A stretch of 64,000 nt of DNA from Trichostrongylus colubriformis (taxonomy: Eukaryota; Nematoda; Chromadorea; Rhabditida; Trichostrongylidae): the NCBI GenBank assembly GCA_963978905.1, contig OZ022259.1, positions 26,138,068-26,202,067 of the forward strand, read 5' to 3'. How positions within the stretch are numbered: the first letter of the stretch is position 1; every line of letters starts with the position of its first letter. Below are positions 24,679 to 36,100 of this stretch, in pieces. The notes under the pieces were generated by a model. It searched no databases, was not told the DNA's origin, and worked only from the letters and a program-made list of their open reading frames with translations. Both the position numbers and the translations under genes were made by a program.

Positions 24679-25351
24679 TGTCGCGAATAGCGAGGATCGC
24701 TCCTCAGTTCCCGTGGCGCACGGGTTTCCGTGGGTTTGACCGCCGCCTCGCCACGTTGGTCAATTTCCGTGATCGTTCGATATCGAACGACTGCTGCGCA
24801 CCGCGGCACCATCACGGACCTCCCCGGGCAGTCTTCTCAGGGCTCAACGGATCGTGTGGCGTGTCCACGCCATTTTCTGCGAAATTCCACACGGGCCTCT
24901 CTAACGAGGCCGGCGGCGTCACCACGGGGCTTGGGCCCTTAGAATCAGTAATGGAATGGTCCTCACTTCTGAGTATTCTTTGGAACCTGCTCTAATGTCG
25001 TCGGACGGGGCTCGTAGCGAGAGCCCGGCGTGAGTTATAATTAGTTCAGTTGTTGTGTTCTATTGTTTCTTCTTAGTTCATACATAAACTTATTATTATG
25101 TTCGTGTACTTTCTCCAACATCTCGTGAAGGGTATTTCCCTCGATCTTTCTTGCCCCATACTCGTTGTTGTTGGTCCTGTCTAAGGTCGTTATGTAACTG
25201 AGCGTCAGTGGGGAAAGTTCCCAGGCGTCAGCCTGGTGGATGTGATTAGTACCCTCCCTAGTAGTTCAGTGGCACATAGCGGGACCAGGGGGGTTAGGCT
25301 AGACGCGGTCCGTGATCCATGCGGGCCACCCATGGGGCGCCGTTTGCGACA
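24679..25351 (+). repeat. 3' LTR of the BEL/Pao element
   Basis: 673 bp, identical to the 5' LTR except A at 24995. It is followed by the CGCAG target duplication. Confidence 0.97.
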
Positions 25352-26299
25352 CGCAGAGACGACGCAGGCAACGAGGCAGGATGGCACAGGCGGAGATACA
25401 GGAACCCACAGCCACGCTCTGCCGCCACTACAGCAAAATGTGAACGCTGCCTTGAAGGAACCGGCAGGGGTCGGATCAAAGTGGAAGATGGAAAGAAATG
25501 ATCGTTTTGAAGCGAGCATTCGAGGTCAGAAACGACAATCGGTAGAGAAATCCGGATTGAGAAGCGCGACGTCGTGGTCTGTATACGCATCACCTGCGCA
25601 TCTCTTCGAACTGCAACATTTCCGAGTTGCTCGCTGTAGGAGATGTCATTTGTTGTTTCATAGGGTGTGCTTCATTCATTCATGACCAGTTGAGCTATCG
25701 CACATTACTGTGCGAATTATTATTCATATAACTTAATAGAATTATGTAATGGGTAATTGGTAGATGTTGACTTTTTGCTGACAGTGAGCATCTACTTTCT
25801 AAATATAGGTAATAGATATTAACCGATATCGAAGATATCACCGCTGAGAAAGGTCACCATTTTTCACAGTTTGGATGATTTAGCGGTCGAAACCTTTTGC
25901 TGCAATTCCTAATCAGTTAGCCCTTCGGCTGAAGTGGTCACTGTTGGGAGCTTAGATACTTTGAAGATCGACAGTTTTGAATTGAAATGCATGAGTTGGT
26001 ACATTGGTGATAGATCCACGTGCCAGTTATCGATAATTATCGTTTTTGTAAACATGCATCACTATTTGGAATTCTACATAGTCTAGCGGTCGATACCCAG
26101 TGTTGCTGGCACCACATTAGAAAATGATTCGCTTGCTATGCTATCATAAATCTTGATCCTCTTAATATTCCATGTAGATCGCAGTATCAAAAGACATGTG
26201 CCATTATTTGGAACATTAGACTATTTAGCGGTCGATACATCGGTGTCTGATAAAAGGATAAAGGATAAAGTTTTTGGCGTTAATCAATCGCTTCTTGGG

Positions 26300-26555
26300 A
26301 TGCGCCGCACATTCTAGTTCCATTCGGAGTCGTGGTGGCTGGTGAATGTGATGTGGCCTATACAATGCGGTGGCCAGCCGATCTGCAAGTCAGTGCTTTT
26401 ATCCTCCCAGACGAATCTGGTACCAATTTACCGACCCCGGAGGGATGGAAGGCATGGTTGGCCTGGGCGGGCGTTGATGCGGGATTTGATCCCCGCACCA
26501 TGAGAGTGGGGTGTGCGCCACCTGTCACTACCCTACCTCCGCCCGTCGGTGTCTG
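26300..26555 (-). repeat. SINE-like repeat, copy 2, with tRNA-type promoter boxes
   Basis: On the minus strand the sequence starts near CCGACGGGCGGAGG. It shows an A-box-like GGTAGGGTAGTGACAGG and a B-box-like GGGATCAAATCCCG at suitable spacing, followed by a non-tRNA body shared with 5766-5990. This fits a tRNA-derived SINE transcribed by RNA polymerase III; that is inferred. Confidence 0.55.
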
Positions 26556-26699
26556 ATATCACAACGCAAACAAAATATATTATCCGGTTGCACTGCCGCT
26601 TTTACTTTAGCGGTCGCATAGTTGTAGTAAACAGTGTACCGGGTGTTATCCCATCCACTTCCTCTTTTCAACCTTTGTAAGCCGCTATCAGTACGTCAC

Positions 26700-28620
26700 C
26701 ATTAATCCGCGTACCTCGCAATACCTGTGAATGTGGACATTCCATTGCCGGGCGGGGAAAGCGAATCGGACTTGGTGATATTTAGTTTCCGACGCTCCTT
26801 ATCGAATCTTATCAGCCGGGTCACCCACCATCAATGTCCCCATCCCACTCCGCAAAACACGTGTGAGTATGAACGCTCCAGGATCAATGCGAAAAGGGGA
26901 GTAAATTCGATATTTATAGCCTTTCCACGCTCCTTATAAAATCTTATCAACCGTTATCAATGCGGGTCACCAACCATTGATGTCCCCGTCCCACTCCGCA
27001 AAACACCTGTGAGTAGAACGCTCCAGGATCAATGCGAAAAGCAAAACGGATGAGACGATTCTAGCCTTTCCACGCTCCTTATCGAACCTTATCAACTGTT
27101 ATCAATGCGGGTCACCCACCATTAACCCATTGGAGCCCGCGCATGTTCTGCGACTGGCAGCCGCGTGGGATCGCCCGGCCCGACGGAGCGTCGCGATTGC
27201 AGCCAAAATATGGGCTACATGGGCTGTTGTGGCCGGTTTTTGGAAGGTACTCTTATTCATGCAGGAAACGCGACACGGAAGGGAGGCAATCACTAGATTA
27301 CGAAATATGGAACTATGTTGCGATATTGCGCACTTTCTGCTTCTGTCTGCACCCTGTCCGATCTCCCTCATTCATTTGTAGTTTAGTAGGATAGGTGAAA
27401 TGCAAAACCGGATTCCGGATCGATCAGAGTATCAGCCTTCTCCAGTGACCCAGCACTATGGAATCTTCTGAAGAACACCTGGAGGATAATAATTTCTACC
27501 ATCTCTAATCGAATCGGACGAAGGGACCAAAACAACACAGGATGAGTCCGTTGATGAAGCGCTTCTTCCTGATGATGATCCTGATTACGAAACCGGCTTT
27601 GAAGATGGAGGAATCGGAAACACCTGGTCTAATGCGGCTATCATTTACGACTGATAGAATTTCACTGGAGTGTATGGACATGCTACTCATGTTTTCAATT
27701 GCAGTGAGCCTGTGGATTATCACATTCTCTTCCTCACTACAGATATGAGGGATGTCATTGTCGAGGAAACAAATAGATTTGGGAAGCAGAAGGCCGGAGA
27801 TGGAGGAACAACTTTCCAGGAGACAAAAAAGTCGAGATGAGAGTTCTTGGAAAATTGTCTCCCGATGAGACCTGTCGAGTTGCCGCGCTTCCATGATTAT
27901 CGGAGCCATAATCCAGCTTTGGGTGGACATCCGCCACCTGCTAGAGTTTCATAGGATAACTTTTGTAAACCTATTCGTAAAACTAGGTAATTATCACCAA
28001 CTACGAGAAGTATTTTCCATGACAGCTGTTAGTTAAAAAGTATAAAGTTAAATGACAGCTGTATTTCTTAGAAAATATTGCAAGAACAATATCTATTCGT
28101 GACCCACAACATATGCTTATTCATTTAGCCCAGCTCAATATCTAATACACAGAACTTGTTAAATAAATGCAAATAAAAACAGAAAAAACCATTTGATTAC
28201 TGCAGCCCTTATGTGGGCTGCATGGTGCCAAATGGGTTAATGTACCCGTCCTACCCTGCAAAACACCTGTGAGTATGAACGCTCCGGGATCAATGCGAAA
28301 AGGAAAACGGATTTGACGACTCTAGCCTTTTTACGCTCCTTATCGAATCTTATCAAACGAAATTAATGCGTGTCACCCACCATTAATGTACCCGGCCTAC
28401 CCCACACAACATCTATGAGTGTTAGGGCTCTTGGATCAACGCGAAAGGCGAAACGCATTTGGCGACATTTGCCTTTCGAGGCTCCTTATTGGCCCTTACC
28501 AGCTGCTATCACTTTCGGTCCACCACCGCTGAGCTTCCCTTGGCACCCCCTATATCACTTGTAAAATTCAGCGTCTCAGCTGTGCAGAGACGCGAGATAT
28601 GAATTTCGTGACAGACGGAC
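26700..28620 (-). repeat. 146-bp tandem units, left arm of the foldback
   Basis: GCTCCTTATCGAATCTTATC-like blocks occur at 26794, 26929, 27074, 28335 and 28481. After removing the 1115-bp piggyBac insertion the last two spacings are about 146 bp. Each unit also carries CACCCACCATTAATGT and CTCCAGGATCAATGCG-like blocks. The array ends toward the centre with ATGAATTTCGTGACAGACGG. Confidence 0.8.
27126..28236 (+). mobile_element. piggyBac-like deletion derivative, flanked by TTAA
   Basis: 1111 bp between TTAA at 27122-27125 and TTAA at 28237-28240, with short inverted ends CCCATTGG and CCATTTGG-type. Remains of a transposase gene follow ATG 27458: an acidic start (MESSEEHLEDNN), an acidic block with DESVDEALLPDDD after a frameshift, then DVIVEETNRFGKQKAG near 27750. 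The last matches the IVEETNRYA-type motif of piggyBac (DDE_Tnp_1_7) transposases. The catalytic core is missing. A sister repeat unit at about 28370-28395 preserves the uninterrupted CACCCACCATTAATGT site. Confidence 0.8.
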
Positions 28621-28651
28621 AAACACACACACACATAGACACACACACAGA
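28618..28651. repeat. CA-rich microsatellite in the head module
   Basis: An ACACACAC/ATAGACACACACAGACA run lies between the CACGAAATTCAT block and ATTATATATAGTAGG (all read in reverse). It is the minus-strand version of the GTCT/GTGT head described at 29193 and 36705. Confidence 0.7.
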
Positions 28652-29192
28652 CATACTAAGCGAATTATATATAGTAGGATGTTATGAAATGAATGAAAGA
28701 TCAAACAGCAGCAATCAGTGAGACGATGAATGGAAGGATAGGCGAAAGGGTCAGCGGAAAAGTGTTCGTGGAAGAAAAAACCCATTGAATTCACACCCGA
28801 CGTCTCACCAGTGGAATAGGTATCGTTCTACTGGCTTCCCTCAAGTAGCTCCAGAAGTTAGTTAATATCTCTCTCCTCGCTTCAAGGTAACGACCTTTTA
28901 GCTGTGTGTGGTAAAAAAAGCCCTTGAATTCACACTTGACGTTTTAGCAAGGTGTCGTGTGTGCAGTGTCTGCTCCATTGATTGGCAAGCGTTACGGTGG
29001 GTCTTACCGTACGCCAAAACTGCCATCTCCCGGTGTCTTTAACAGCGGAGAACCTGCGGCTCCACGTCCCATTTTGATTCCGAACCTGATGGGACTACTG
29101 TACTGTTGCGAATTTCTCACATGTCGTGGCTCAAAAATCTCTCTATCATTTCCTAATCATTTGATGGAATAGCTGTAGAACCGAAGATCCTA

Positions 29193-29810
29193 CTTTATAT
29201 AATCGGCTAAGTGTGTCTGTTGGTGTGTGTGTTTGACCGGAAATTCATACCTCGCGTCGCAGCAAAGGTGGGATTCTGAATTTTTGATATGATATAGGGG
29301 GTGGTAAGGGGACTCCAGCGGTGTTGGACCGAAAGCGATAGCAGCTGATAAGGGCTGATAAGGAGCCTCGGAAGGCTAATGTCGCCAGATCCGTTTCGCC
29401 TTTCGGATCCATCCTAGAGCGCCCACACTCATAGGTGTTTTAGGGGGTGGGACGGGTACATCAATGGTGGGTGATCCAAACCGATACCGCTTGATAAGAT
29501 TCGATAAGGAGCATCAAAAGGCAAATGTGGCCGGACCCGTTTCCCCATTCGGGTTGATCTTAGAGCGCCGACGCTTATAGATGTTGTGAGGGGGTGGACG
29601 GGTCCATCAACAGTGAGTGATCCGAACTGATAACGGTTGATGAGATTCGATAAAGAGTATCAAGAGGCTAATGTCGCCAGATCCGTTTCGCTCTTCTGGC
29701 TAACATAGGAATATTCACATTCACAAGTATTACAGGATACGAGAACCTCAATGGTGGATTTTCGAAACTGATAACGGCTCACAGAGGCTGATAAGTCCCA
29801 TCAGGAGGTG
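29193..29810 (+). repeat. Head module plus 147-bp tandem units, right arm of the foldback
   Basis: TTATATAATCGGCTAAG and a GTGTGTCTG-type run lead into GGAAATTCATACCTCGCGTC, followed by four units with GATAAGGAGC blocks at about 29356, 29503, 29650 and 29790 (spacing about 147 bp). The units are inverted relative to those at 26700-28620 and match the array at 36741-37190. Confidence 0.8.
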
Positions 29811-30329
29811 GGGAAGGGATAAAATCCGGTACATCGCTTACTACTACCATACGACTACTATAGTAAGAGCCTCTGATGCACAGTGCCATTGTATGAACAA
29901 ATTGTTTGTGTTCTGATAACTGCCACCGATGTATTGACCACTGAATTACCTAGCATTCTAATGATGCATGTCTTTTGATACTGCGTTCTACATGGATGAT
30001 CATGACACCATCTAGATTTGTGATGGTAAAGCAAGCGATTCATTTTCTAATGTGGTGCCAGCAACAACACTGGGTATCGACCGCTAGACTATGTGAAATT
30101 CGCAATAGTGATGAATGTTTACAAAAACGATAAGCATCGATAACTGGCACATGGATCTACCACCAATATGTAGGAAATAGATGCTCAGCAAGTGGCAAAT
30201 TGCTACCAATAGATGCAGTAGAATCCAAAACGGTCGATCCCTAAACTATCCAAGCTCCCAGTAGTGACCACTTCAGCCGAAGGGTTAAAGATTAGTGGAA
30301 AACATATGGCCTTCCTGATCCACTTACTT

Positions 30330-30580
30330 TAGCCAGTTGGGCTGGCGCACCCTACTGCGCGCATCAAACAGGCGAGCACGCAAAATGAGCTTGATCGATA
30401 TCGATTGTTGGGTATAATCATTCAAACGGTTTGCGAAAAGAGACCTTCGCAGAAGAAGGGGAAGGGAAATGAAATTCCGCTAATTTCATCTTTCCCCATA
30501 TCAATCGATATCGATCATGCTCATTTTGCGTGCTGAACTGTTTGTTGCGCGCAGTAGTGTGCGCCAGCCCAACTGGTATA
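30330..30580. mobile_element. Small foldback MITE
   Basis: Inverted arms of about 85 bp, starting CCAGTTGGGCTGGCGCAC and including GCACGCAAAATGAGC and ATCGATATCGATTG. A related partial arm (TGCGCGCAGTAGTGTGCGCC) is at 12665-12695. No coding capacity. The target duplication is ambiguous (possibly TA). Confidence 0.65.
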
Positions 30581-30660
30581 TCTACAACCCATCTCCGTTT
30601 TATCAGCTCTAAATATGCCTGGGAGATCAATCCGGTCAAACTCCTCTGCTACGGCCGACG

Positions 30661-30701
30661 GAACTATTGCTTATTTATTTATTTATTTATTTATTTATTT
30701 C
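30661..30701 (+). repeat. TTTA microsatellite
   Basis: About eight tandem copies of TTTA, immediately beyond the small foldback MITE. Confidence 0.9.
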
Positions 30702-30870
30702 AATGCACTCAAAGGTGCGCACAATAAAACAGAAAATCAAAGATGTGAGAAACTTTGGCATGTAAACAGCTACACTCGTGCTCACCATTGAAAAGAAATC
30801 ACATAGCAACAGTATTGGAAGTGCTGTGCTCTTCTAGATGAGGTGGCAAGGACCGATATTGCAGGATTAA

Positions 30871-31421
30871 AGGCATCATTAGGGGAAAGTCGGACGAAAA
30901 GTAAAAGAAGTAGTGCATATGAAAGTCGAGATGCCTAGTAACAGGACAGTGGAGAAAAAACGGATGGAAATGGCCAAAAACCCGCGAAATAGGACCCCCT
31001 TCCCACCGTTGATTCTCGACGCGGACGACCTGTCTCTCAAGAGGGAAGTAGTCTGATCTTGTTTCCCATCGGCATGTTGCCAAGTAAACACAAGGGAATG
31101 TTTGGAAATACGACAGCATCTATTCTCCAGAGTGAGCTTCAAGCTAAAACTGCGAAAGCGCGCAGCAAAACCTTCAATCCTGCCTCATCTCCCTGACCGC
31201 TCTCACCCCAGTCAATCGAGAACACGTCATCGGGAGGCGGGATTAACCTGTCAAGAGGGGGAGCATAAGTGCGTTTGCGGGGTTTTGCGGCGTTTCTACA
31301 GCTCAGAGGGGCGCTTTTTCACCGGGATTTCGCCACAGGTAGCGTTTCTAGGCCCAGGACTACCATGTGAGTTACTTCTTGTAGGGATTTCTCCATTACC
31401 GCATTACCCCTAATGATGTCT
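30871..31421. mobile_element. TTAA-flanked non-autonomous element, family X copy 1
   Basis: 551 bp with TTAA on both sides (30867-30870 and 31422-31425) and inverted ends AGGCATCATTAGGGG / CCCCTAATGATGTCT. A second copy lies at about 46745-47288 and shares the whole interior. No transposase is seen. The terminal AGGCA resembles the METTL5-intron element, suggesting one superfamily. Confidence 0.75.
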
Positions 31422-31675
31422 TTAAAGTCACCATTAGGCCCATTATAGGTGCATATTTTTTGATAGTACAAAAACATCAGTCATATTAAGGTTGACTGCC
31501 AGCTGAGATAGCCGAGTCTGAGGCACGCCATGTAGGGCGGATGCAGGTTGCATCTCATTGACCTCAACACAGACCCAATACAACACTTAAACAAAAAGTG
31601 AAACACACTAGATTCGTACACAGCATCAATTGATTTATTTACAACAAGGGTGCCATTGGTGGCTCCACATCCAGA

Positions 31676-31872
31676 ATGAGCAAAAACATAGAAACACTCA
31701 GAAAATCACTCGCACCTCAATCCACTACAGTTAGTTGTAAAAAAATTTGGCAATCGCATCATGGCGATCGAGTAGTGGCGAGGCGGTGTCCGGAAGCTGA
31801 GCTGCTCAATCAGAAGCTTCATTGCCACATAGCATCCCAACATCAAAAATTACGAGCTGTGGAATTAAATCT
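31676..31872 (+). other. Exon-like open frame with GTGAGT donor
   Basis: An ATG-initiated frame of about 66 residues ending exactly at CTA|GTGAGT. It contains a helical EAELLNQKLH stretch with coiled-coil potential. A possible acceptor (GCTGTCAG) at about 31928 would give a short protein. It is not recognised; an AATAAA on the opposite strand near 31630 makes a minus-strand transcript end equally possible. Confidence 0.25.
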
Positions 31873-31929
31873 AGTGAGTCATTATATATGTATATGCATT
31901 TTGTTTCTATGTAATGCGCCTCGCTGTCA

Positions 31930-32430
31930 GAATAATTTGTAATGAGACATAGTGCCAGAGCTCGAAGATTTCTTGGCCCGGTGAGATAACAGCGCTGAAC
32001 AAGAAGGGACCCAGTAGGTACCACCTAATAGAATTGTCACAACAATACTTTTCCGGATAGAAGTGAATCGCTGGATTCATATCTTATTATCAATGTTGGA
32101 CCCGTGTGTAGCTACGGATAATTGTAATTTGCAACGGATCAACTCCAAGATGACTGTGTTTCTTATTTGACTGCAAACATTGACATGTCGCTCAGCACAG
32201 ATAGTGTAGTGAACCATATCTGAGTCTGAATAGGTGCTATCTGAATAAAGTTGTGTAAAGAAAGACTATCTGAGGAAGTTAACAGGAATCCTCTTCCCTG
32301 AGAATCTGCAATAGGTTAATTTTATCGATCTTTTTCGCAAAAATGCGACCATCCTTTGCGTTAAGTACTTCACTAGGTAAGCGTTGAAGCCACATTGCAC
32401 CACGGTAAAGAACAAAATTGAACAATTGCG
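31930..32430. other. No recognised gene
   Basis: AT-rich sequence without supportable ORFs, repeats or motifs, between the exon-like frame and the CR1 3'-end palindrome. Confidence 0.4.
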
Positions 32431-32435
32431 CATAA

Positions 32436-33186
32436 TATGGCTAGTTTGTTGTTAAGCCTTCCAATATTCACGATCTTATTTATTCGAGGCTAACGTTTCG
32501 GCGTCCTCGCCTTCTTCAGAGCCTGAAAAGTCGAAAAAGAACTTGAGAGCTAATTCAATCCAAGACTTTCACAATCCCGACAATCCCGAGAACTTTTCAA
32601 CAGAGTACTAAACCAGCTCTCGGTATCGATCGATCGAAGGGTGGCATGGGCTCACCTTGGTATTTGCTACCGGGGCGCGAGATGGACCACCAGCAGGACA
32701 ACTTTTTAGTAGACTGAGGAGCAGTACCTCCACCTCTACGACCTCAACCTCGTGTAGTAGGTCAAAACTTACAGAGGCTAAGGAAGGGCGCGAGGTCACG
32801 GGTTATGGCCACACATTCCTCTTTCCTGTTTATTTTAGGGTCTTTTGCTGTAATCCAAAATGCCTCCAGTGTTTTTCGCGCGGTGGTTTCGGGTTCGAGT
32901 GCCAGGATGGTGGCTGAGACTGCAAAAAGTTGTCCTGCTGGTGGTCCATCTCGCGCCCCGGTCGCAAATACCAAGGTGAGCCCATGCCACCCTTCGATCG
33001 ATCGATACCGAGAGCTGGTTTAGTACTCTGTTGAAAAGTTCTCGGAATTGTGAAAGTCTTGGATTGAATTAGCTCTCAAGTTCTTTTTCGACTTTTCAGG
33101 CTCTGAAGAAGGCGAAGACGCCGAAACGTTAGCCTCGAATAAATAAGATCGTGAATCTTGGAAGGCTTAACAACAAACTAGCCATA
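32436..33186. repeat. Palindrome of two CR1-type 3' ends (tail to tail)
   Basis: The left arm (32436-32707, plus orientation) and right arm (32923-33186, minus orientation) are near-identical inverted copies of the last codons and 3' UTR of the CR1-like LINE at 33178-36590. A 215-bp spacer separates them. Shared blocks include GGCTAGTTTGTTGTTAAGCC, GAGGCTAACGTTTCGGCGTC and GGTGGCATGGGCTCACC. The left arm has a 9-bp internal duplication (CAATCCCGA twice). The left arm is therefore a separate truncated LINE copy. Confidence 0.8.
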
Positions 33187-36100
33187 GTATCTATCAATGC
33201 CAAGATTAAAAGAGAGTCGAACATGGAACAATTGCGCACAATGTTTTTTCTTAATAGTAGGGTAATGCAGATTGAATCGACTAGTTCTTTCATGACAAGG
33301 CATGAACAGCCAATACTTGCTTGGAGATAGCTTAATTTCCATGCGTAGTAGTCGGAAACAAAAGCATAAATCCGCCCTATCTCGCCTGTATCTCAAAGTT
33401 CTCAAACCTAATTGATTCAATCGTTCCCTGTAACAGGGCAATTGATTGGAAGTCCAACCAGTGGTTTTTCGAAAAAACAAGAGCCTCGTAAATAACTGTT
33501 GCACTTTTTCCAGTTTGAGGATATGTTTTTTGAGGGGTGGATTCCAGATCTGAGAGCAATATTCTAGATGGGGCAATACGTAAGTTTTGTACAAGCGAGT
33601 TAATATAGTAGGATCAGTGGTGTGGGTGTTCCGAAAAACAAAGAAAAGGGCTGAATATGCTTTCTTAGTGACCCGATATATGTGGTCGGAGAATCGTAGG
33701 CCTGAGTCAATTAGAACGCCTAGGTCTTTGGATATATTACGTTTCCTTAAGCACACTCGTTAACTCTGTATTCGCTTGGAAAGTCCTCACCAAAATGCAA
33801 CACAAATGTTTTTTCTGTGTTAATTAGAAGGTCCCAGATAGATGCCCAAGATTGCAAGTTTTCGATAGCAAGCTTAAGGGCCGTCTGCACCTCGTCATAG
33901 TTATCTTTGTTATATATGCCATACATTTTGAGGTCATCCGCATGAGCCTGCACTTTGACATATTGAGATGTTTTCAGGATTCGTGGCAATTCCATGGTAT
34001 AAATGAGAAAGAGTAAGGGTGACAGCTTTCCTCCTTGTGGTACGCCACCAGTGCAGTGATACCGCTTGGAAAACCTTCCGTTCACTTTGATCGTCATATG
34101 CCTTTCCGATAAGTAAGAAGTGAACCAGTTCAGCAGTTTCTCCCCAATACCTAGAGACTATAACTTTTGGAGGAGTTTTTTGTGGTTCACTTTGTCAAAG
34201 GCTTTGGAAAGATCAACATAAATCACATTGCACAAATTACCTTGGTTCAAGGCCAAATGCCAATCATATAAACTATCAACAAGATTTGTAGTTGTGGAAC
34301 GTCCGGGAAGGAATCCATGAAATTCTTTAGGTACAAGATTCATTTTGAATAAGCTAACTAGAAGTTTCTCTCTGATCACTTTTTCCATTACTTTAATAGG
34401 TGTTGGAGTTATACTGATCGGTCGAAATTCAGATACAGAGCGAGCATCATCAATTTTAGGGATCCCTGTTACTAACGCATCTTTCCAAAGTTCGGGAACA
34501 TCACCTAACATGAGCGAAACGTTGAAAATGTGCGCAAGAAGTTTCGAGAGGGAATCGGCGCATCTTTTGTACACAATAGGAGGTATTCCATCATAAGGCT
34601 CACTAGTAGATGGTTTTAACTTCTTTAAGATGTTCTTCACGTCAGCTGGGTGGAAGTAAATATCATTTAGTCCTCGCAGGGTCGATGTACTCTTATTGGA
34701 CCACTGAGTTGGAGTCTCTGAAACTGGGGTGAAAACGCTGGCGAAAAAATTCCCAAGTACTGTGGCCTTATCAGTATCAGAAGTGCATATCATCCCGTTC
34801 AGATCAGTGAGTGGTGGCAGAGTCCCGCTCATTTTCATTTTGTTATGTAGGTAACCATGGAGTTCTTTCATAGAAGTATGCATGGCAAATCGCCTTTCAG
34901 AATTGGCCCAGTATTTCTTGAGGTGGTGATCGATATCATCGCAAACTTTATTATACAACGGGTTACATAGTGGATCAGACGAAGCTTCGAAAATACGTTG
35001 TTTTTGAGCCATCAGATTTTGTATTTGAGAGGGATAGCGGATTCGATGATGTTGTTTTTGTTTGAAGGGTACATACAATGCCAACTTTCGATACACAATG
35101 GAACAGAATCTCTGGTCGAGATCAGTAACAGATTTGTAGTCATTGAAAACTTCTAACCAATCCATCTCACTGAGGCTATTATCCACAGAGATGAAATCCG
35201 TATGGAGGAAGTTTGGTTAGGGCGGTGAAATAGGAGTAGAGTACGATCTTAGTATCTTGAACTCAACCATGCAATGATCTGATCTAGAGAGAGGAGGAAG
35301 CAGCTTTACGTTTGATATGATTGGAGTGGTTGTTAGGACAATATCTAGTGTACGGTTTTTGTGAGTTGGTTGAAGAACCATCTGTTTAAAACCAATGTTG
35401 CGAAAAAATTCACAAGCAACGATGAGTTTGAGCCGCTAGGCTTTGAAATCCGCCAGTCAACATTTATGTTGAAGTCACCCAAAATTATTGTCTTGGCCCG
35501 TACTTGTCAGAGAAGCTAACAGATCAATAAGTTTTTCATCGTCAGAAAGTAAAGAGCCTGGAGGCCGGTATACAATTATAAATCGTAAGCGCGAATAACT
35601 ACAGCAAGGCAATAACTCTAAACAAAGAACATCAGCTTTGAGGTTGACATCACGTTGCACTAGTAGTGAAGGGAGTTTGTTGTTAAAGACAGCAAACCCC
35701 ACCACCTCTCTTTTCCTTTTTGTCAGAACGTATAATATCATAAGGGAGATTGCAAGTGATTTCGGAATTTTGGATTTTGGTGGTAAACCATGTTTCAGTA
35801 ATAAACACTATTTCAGGTTTATTGACTGAAAGGAAATGTTGGAGGTGATGGAGCTTGTTAACTAGACCTCGGGCATTGAATAAGTAACACGTCAAAGGCA
35901 GGGATTCACCATGCAAATTTAGGCCTTTCCCGAATTACTGGGAAGTTCAGAAATGTGCTTGAGCTGACCTCGGTATACGACCCATTCACATTTTGCCATA
36001 CCCTTATTCTTTTCCCTAGCTGACTGCCTTAGCTCAAAGTCAACTTTCCTTTCTTCAGCTGTCATACTTTTCCGGATGAAAACGTTTGTAAACTCTGTAC

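Larger units (their letters stand above)
14079..25351 (+). mobile_element. BEL/Pao LTR retrotransposon, complete
   Basis: An 11,273-bp element bounded by 673-bp LTRs and flanked by the 5-bp duplication CGCAG (14074-14078 and 25352-25356). A tRNA-Gly primer-binding site abuts the 5' LTR and a purine-rich tract abuts the 3' LTR. One reading frame from 15558 to 21470 carries gag, aspartic protease, RT, RNase H and integrase in BEL/Pao order, but is cut by UAA at 15975 and UAG at 18951. After pol there are 3.2 kb without an obvious gene. The LTRs differ only at 14395 (G) and 24995 (A), so insertion was recent even though the copy looks defective. Confidence 0.95.
14008..25451 (-). mobile_element. 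PIF-like MITE split by the BEL/Pao insertion
   Basis: Sequence just left of the BEL element (about 14008-14078) and just right of it (25357-25451) are the two halves of a MITE. Intact relatives lie at 41000-41172, 51061-51228 and 62909-63078. Joining the flanks at the CGCAG duplication restores the family order (GGCAGAGCGTGGCTG, TCCGCCTGTG, CTCGTTGCCTGCG, CGTGCCACTCTG) on the minus strand. The MITE was therefore present before the retrotransposon. Confidence 0.65.
25921..30284. mobile_element. 4.36-kb foldback composite with TTAA-CCCTT ends
   Basis: Two long inverted arms. The outer parts match (left 25921-26240, right about 29930-30284), and the inner parts are inverted arrays of about 146-bp units. 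The ends read CCCTTCGGCTGAAGTGGTCACT, with TTAA on the right (30285-30288) and TTAG on the left (25917-25920), so the target was probably TTAA as for piggyBac-type elements. The centre (about 28680-29190) carries two head modules facing outward. A SINE-like repeat (26300-26555) and a piggyBac-like derivative (27126-28236) are inserted in the left arm. No transposase gene for the outer element is seen. Confidence 0.65.

Noticed and set aside
32608..33023. Repeated ORFs with FATGARDGPPAGQLF on both strands
   Set aside because: They are the two arms of the CR1 3'-end palindrome read in opposite directions; the 3' UTR is not expected to code.
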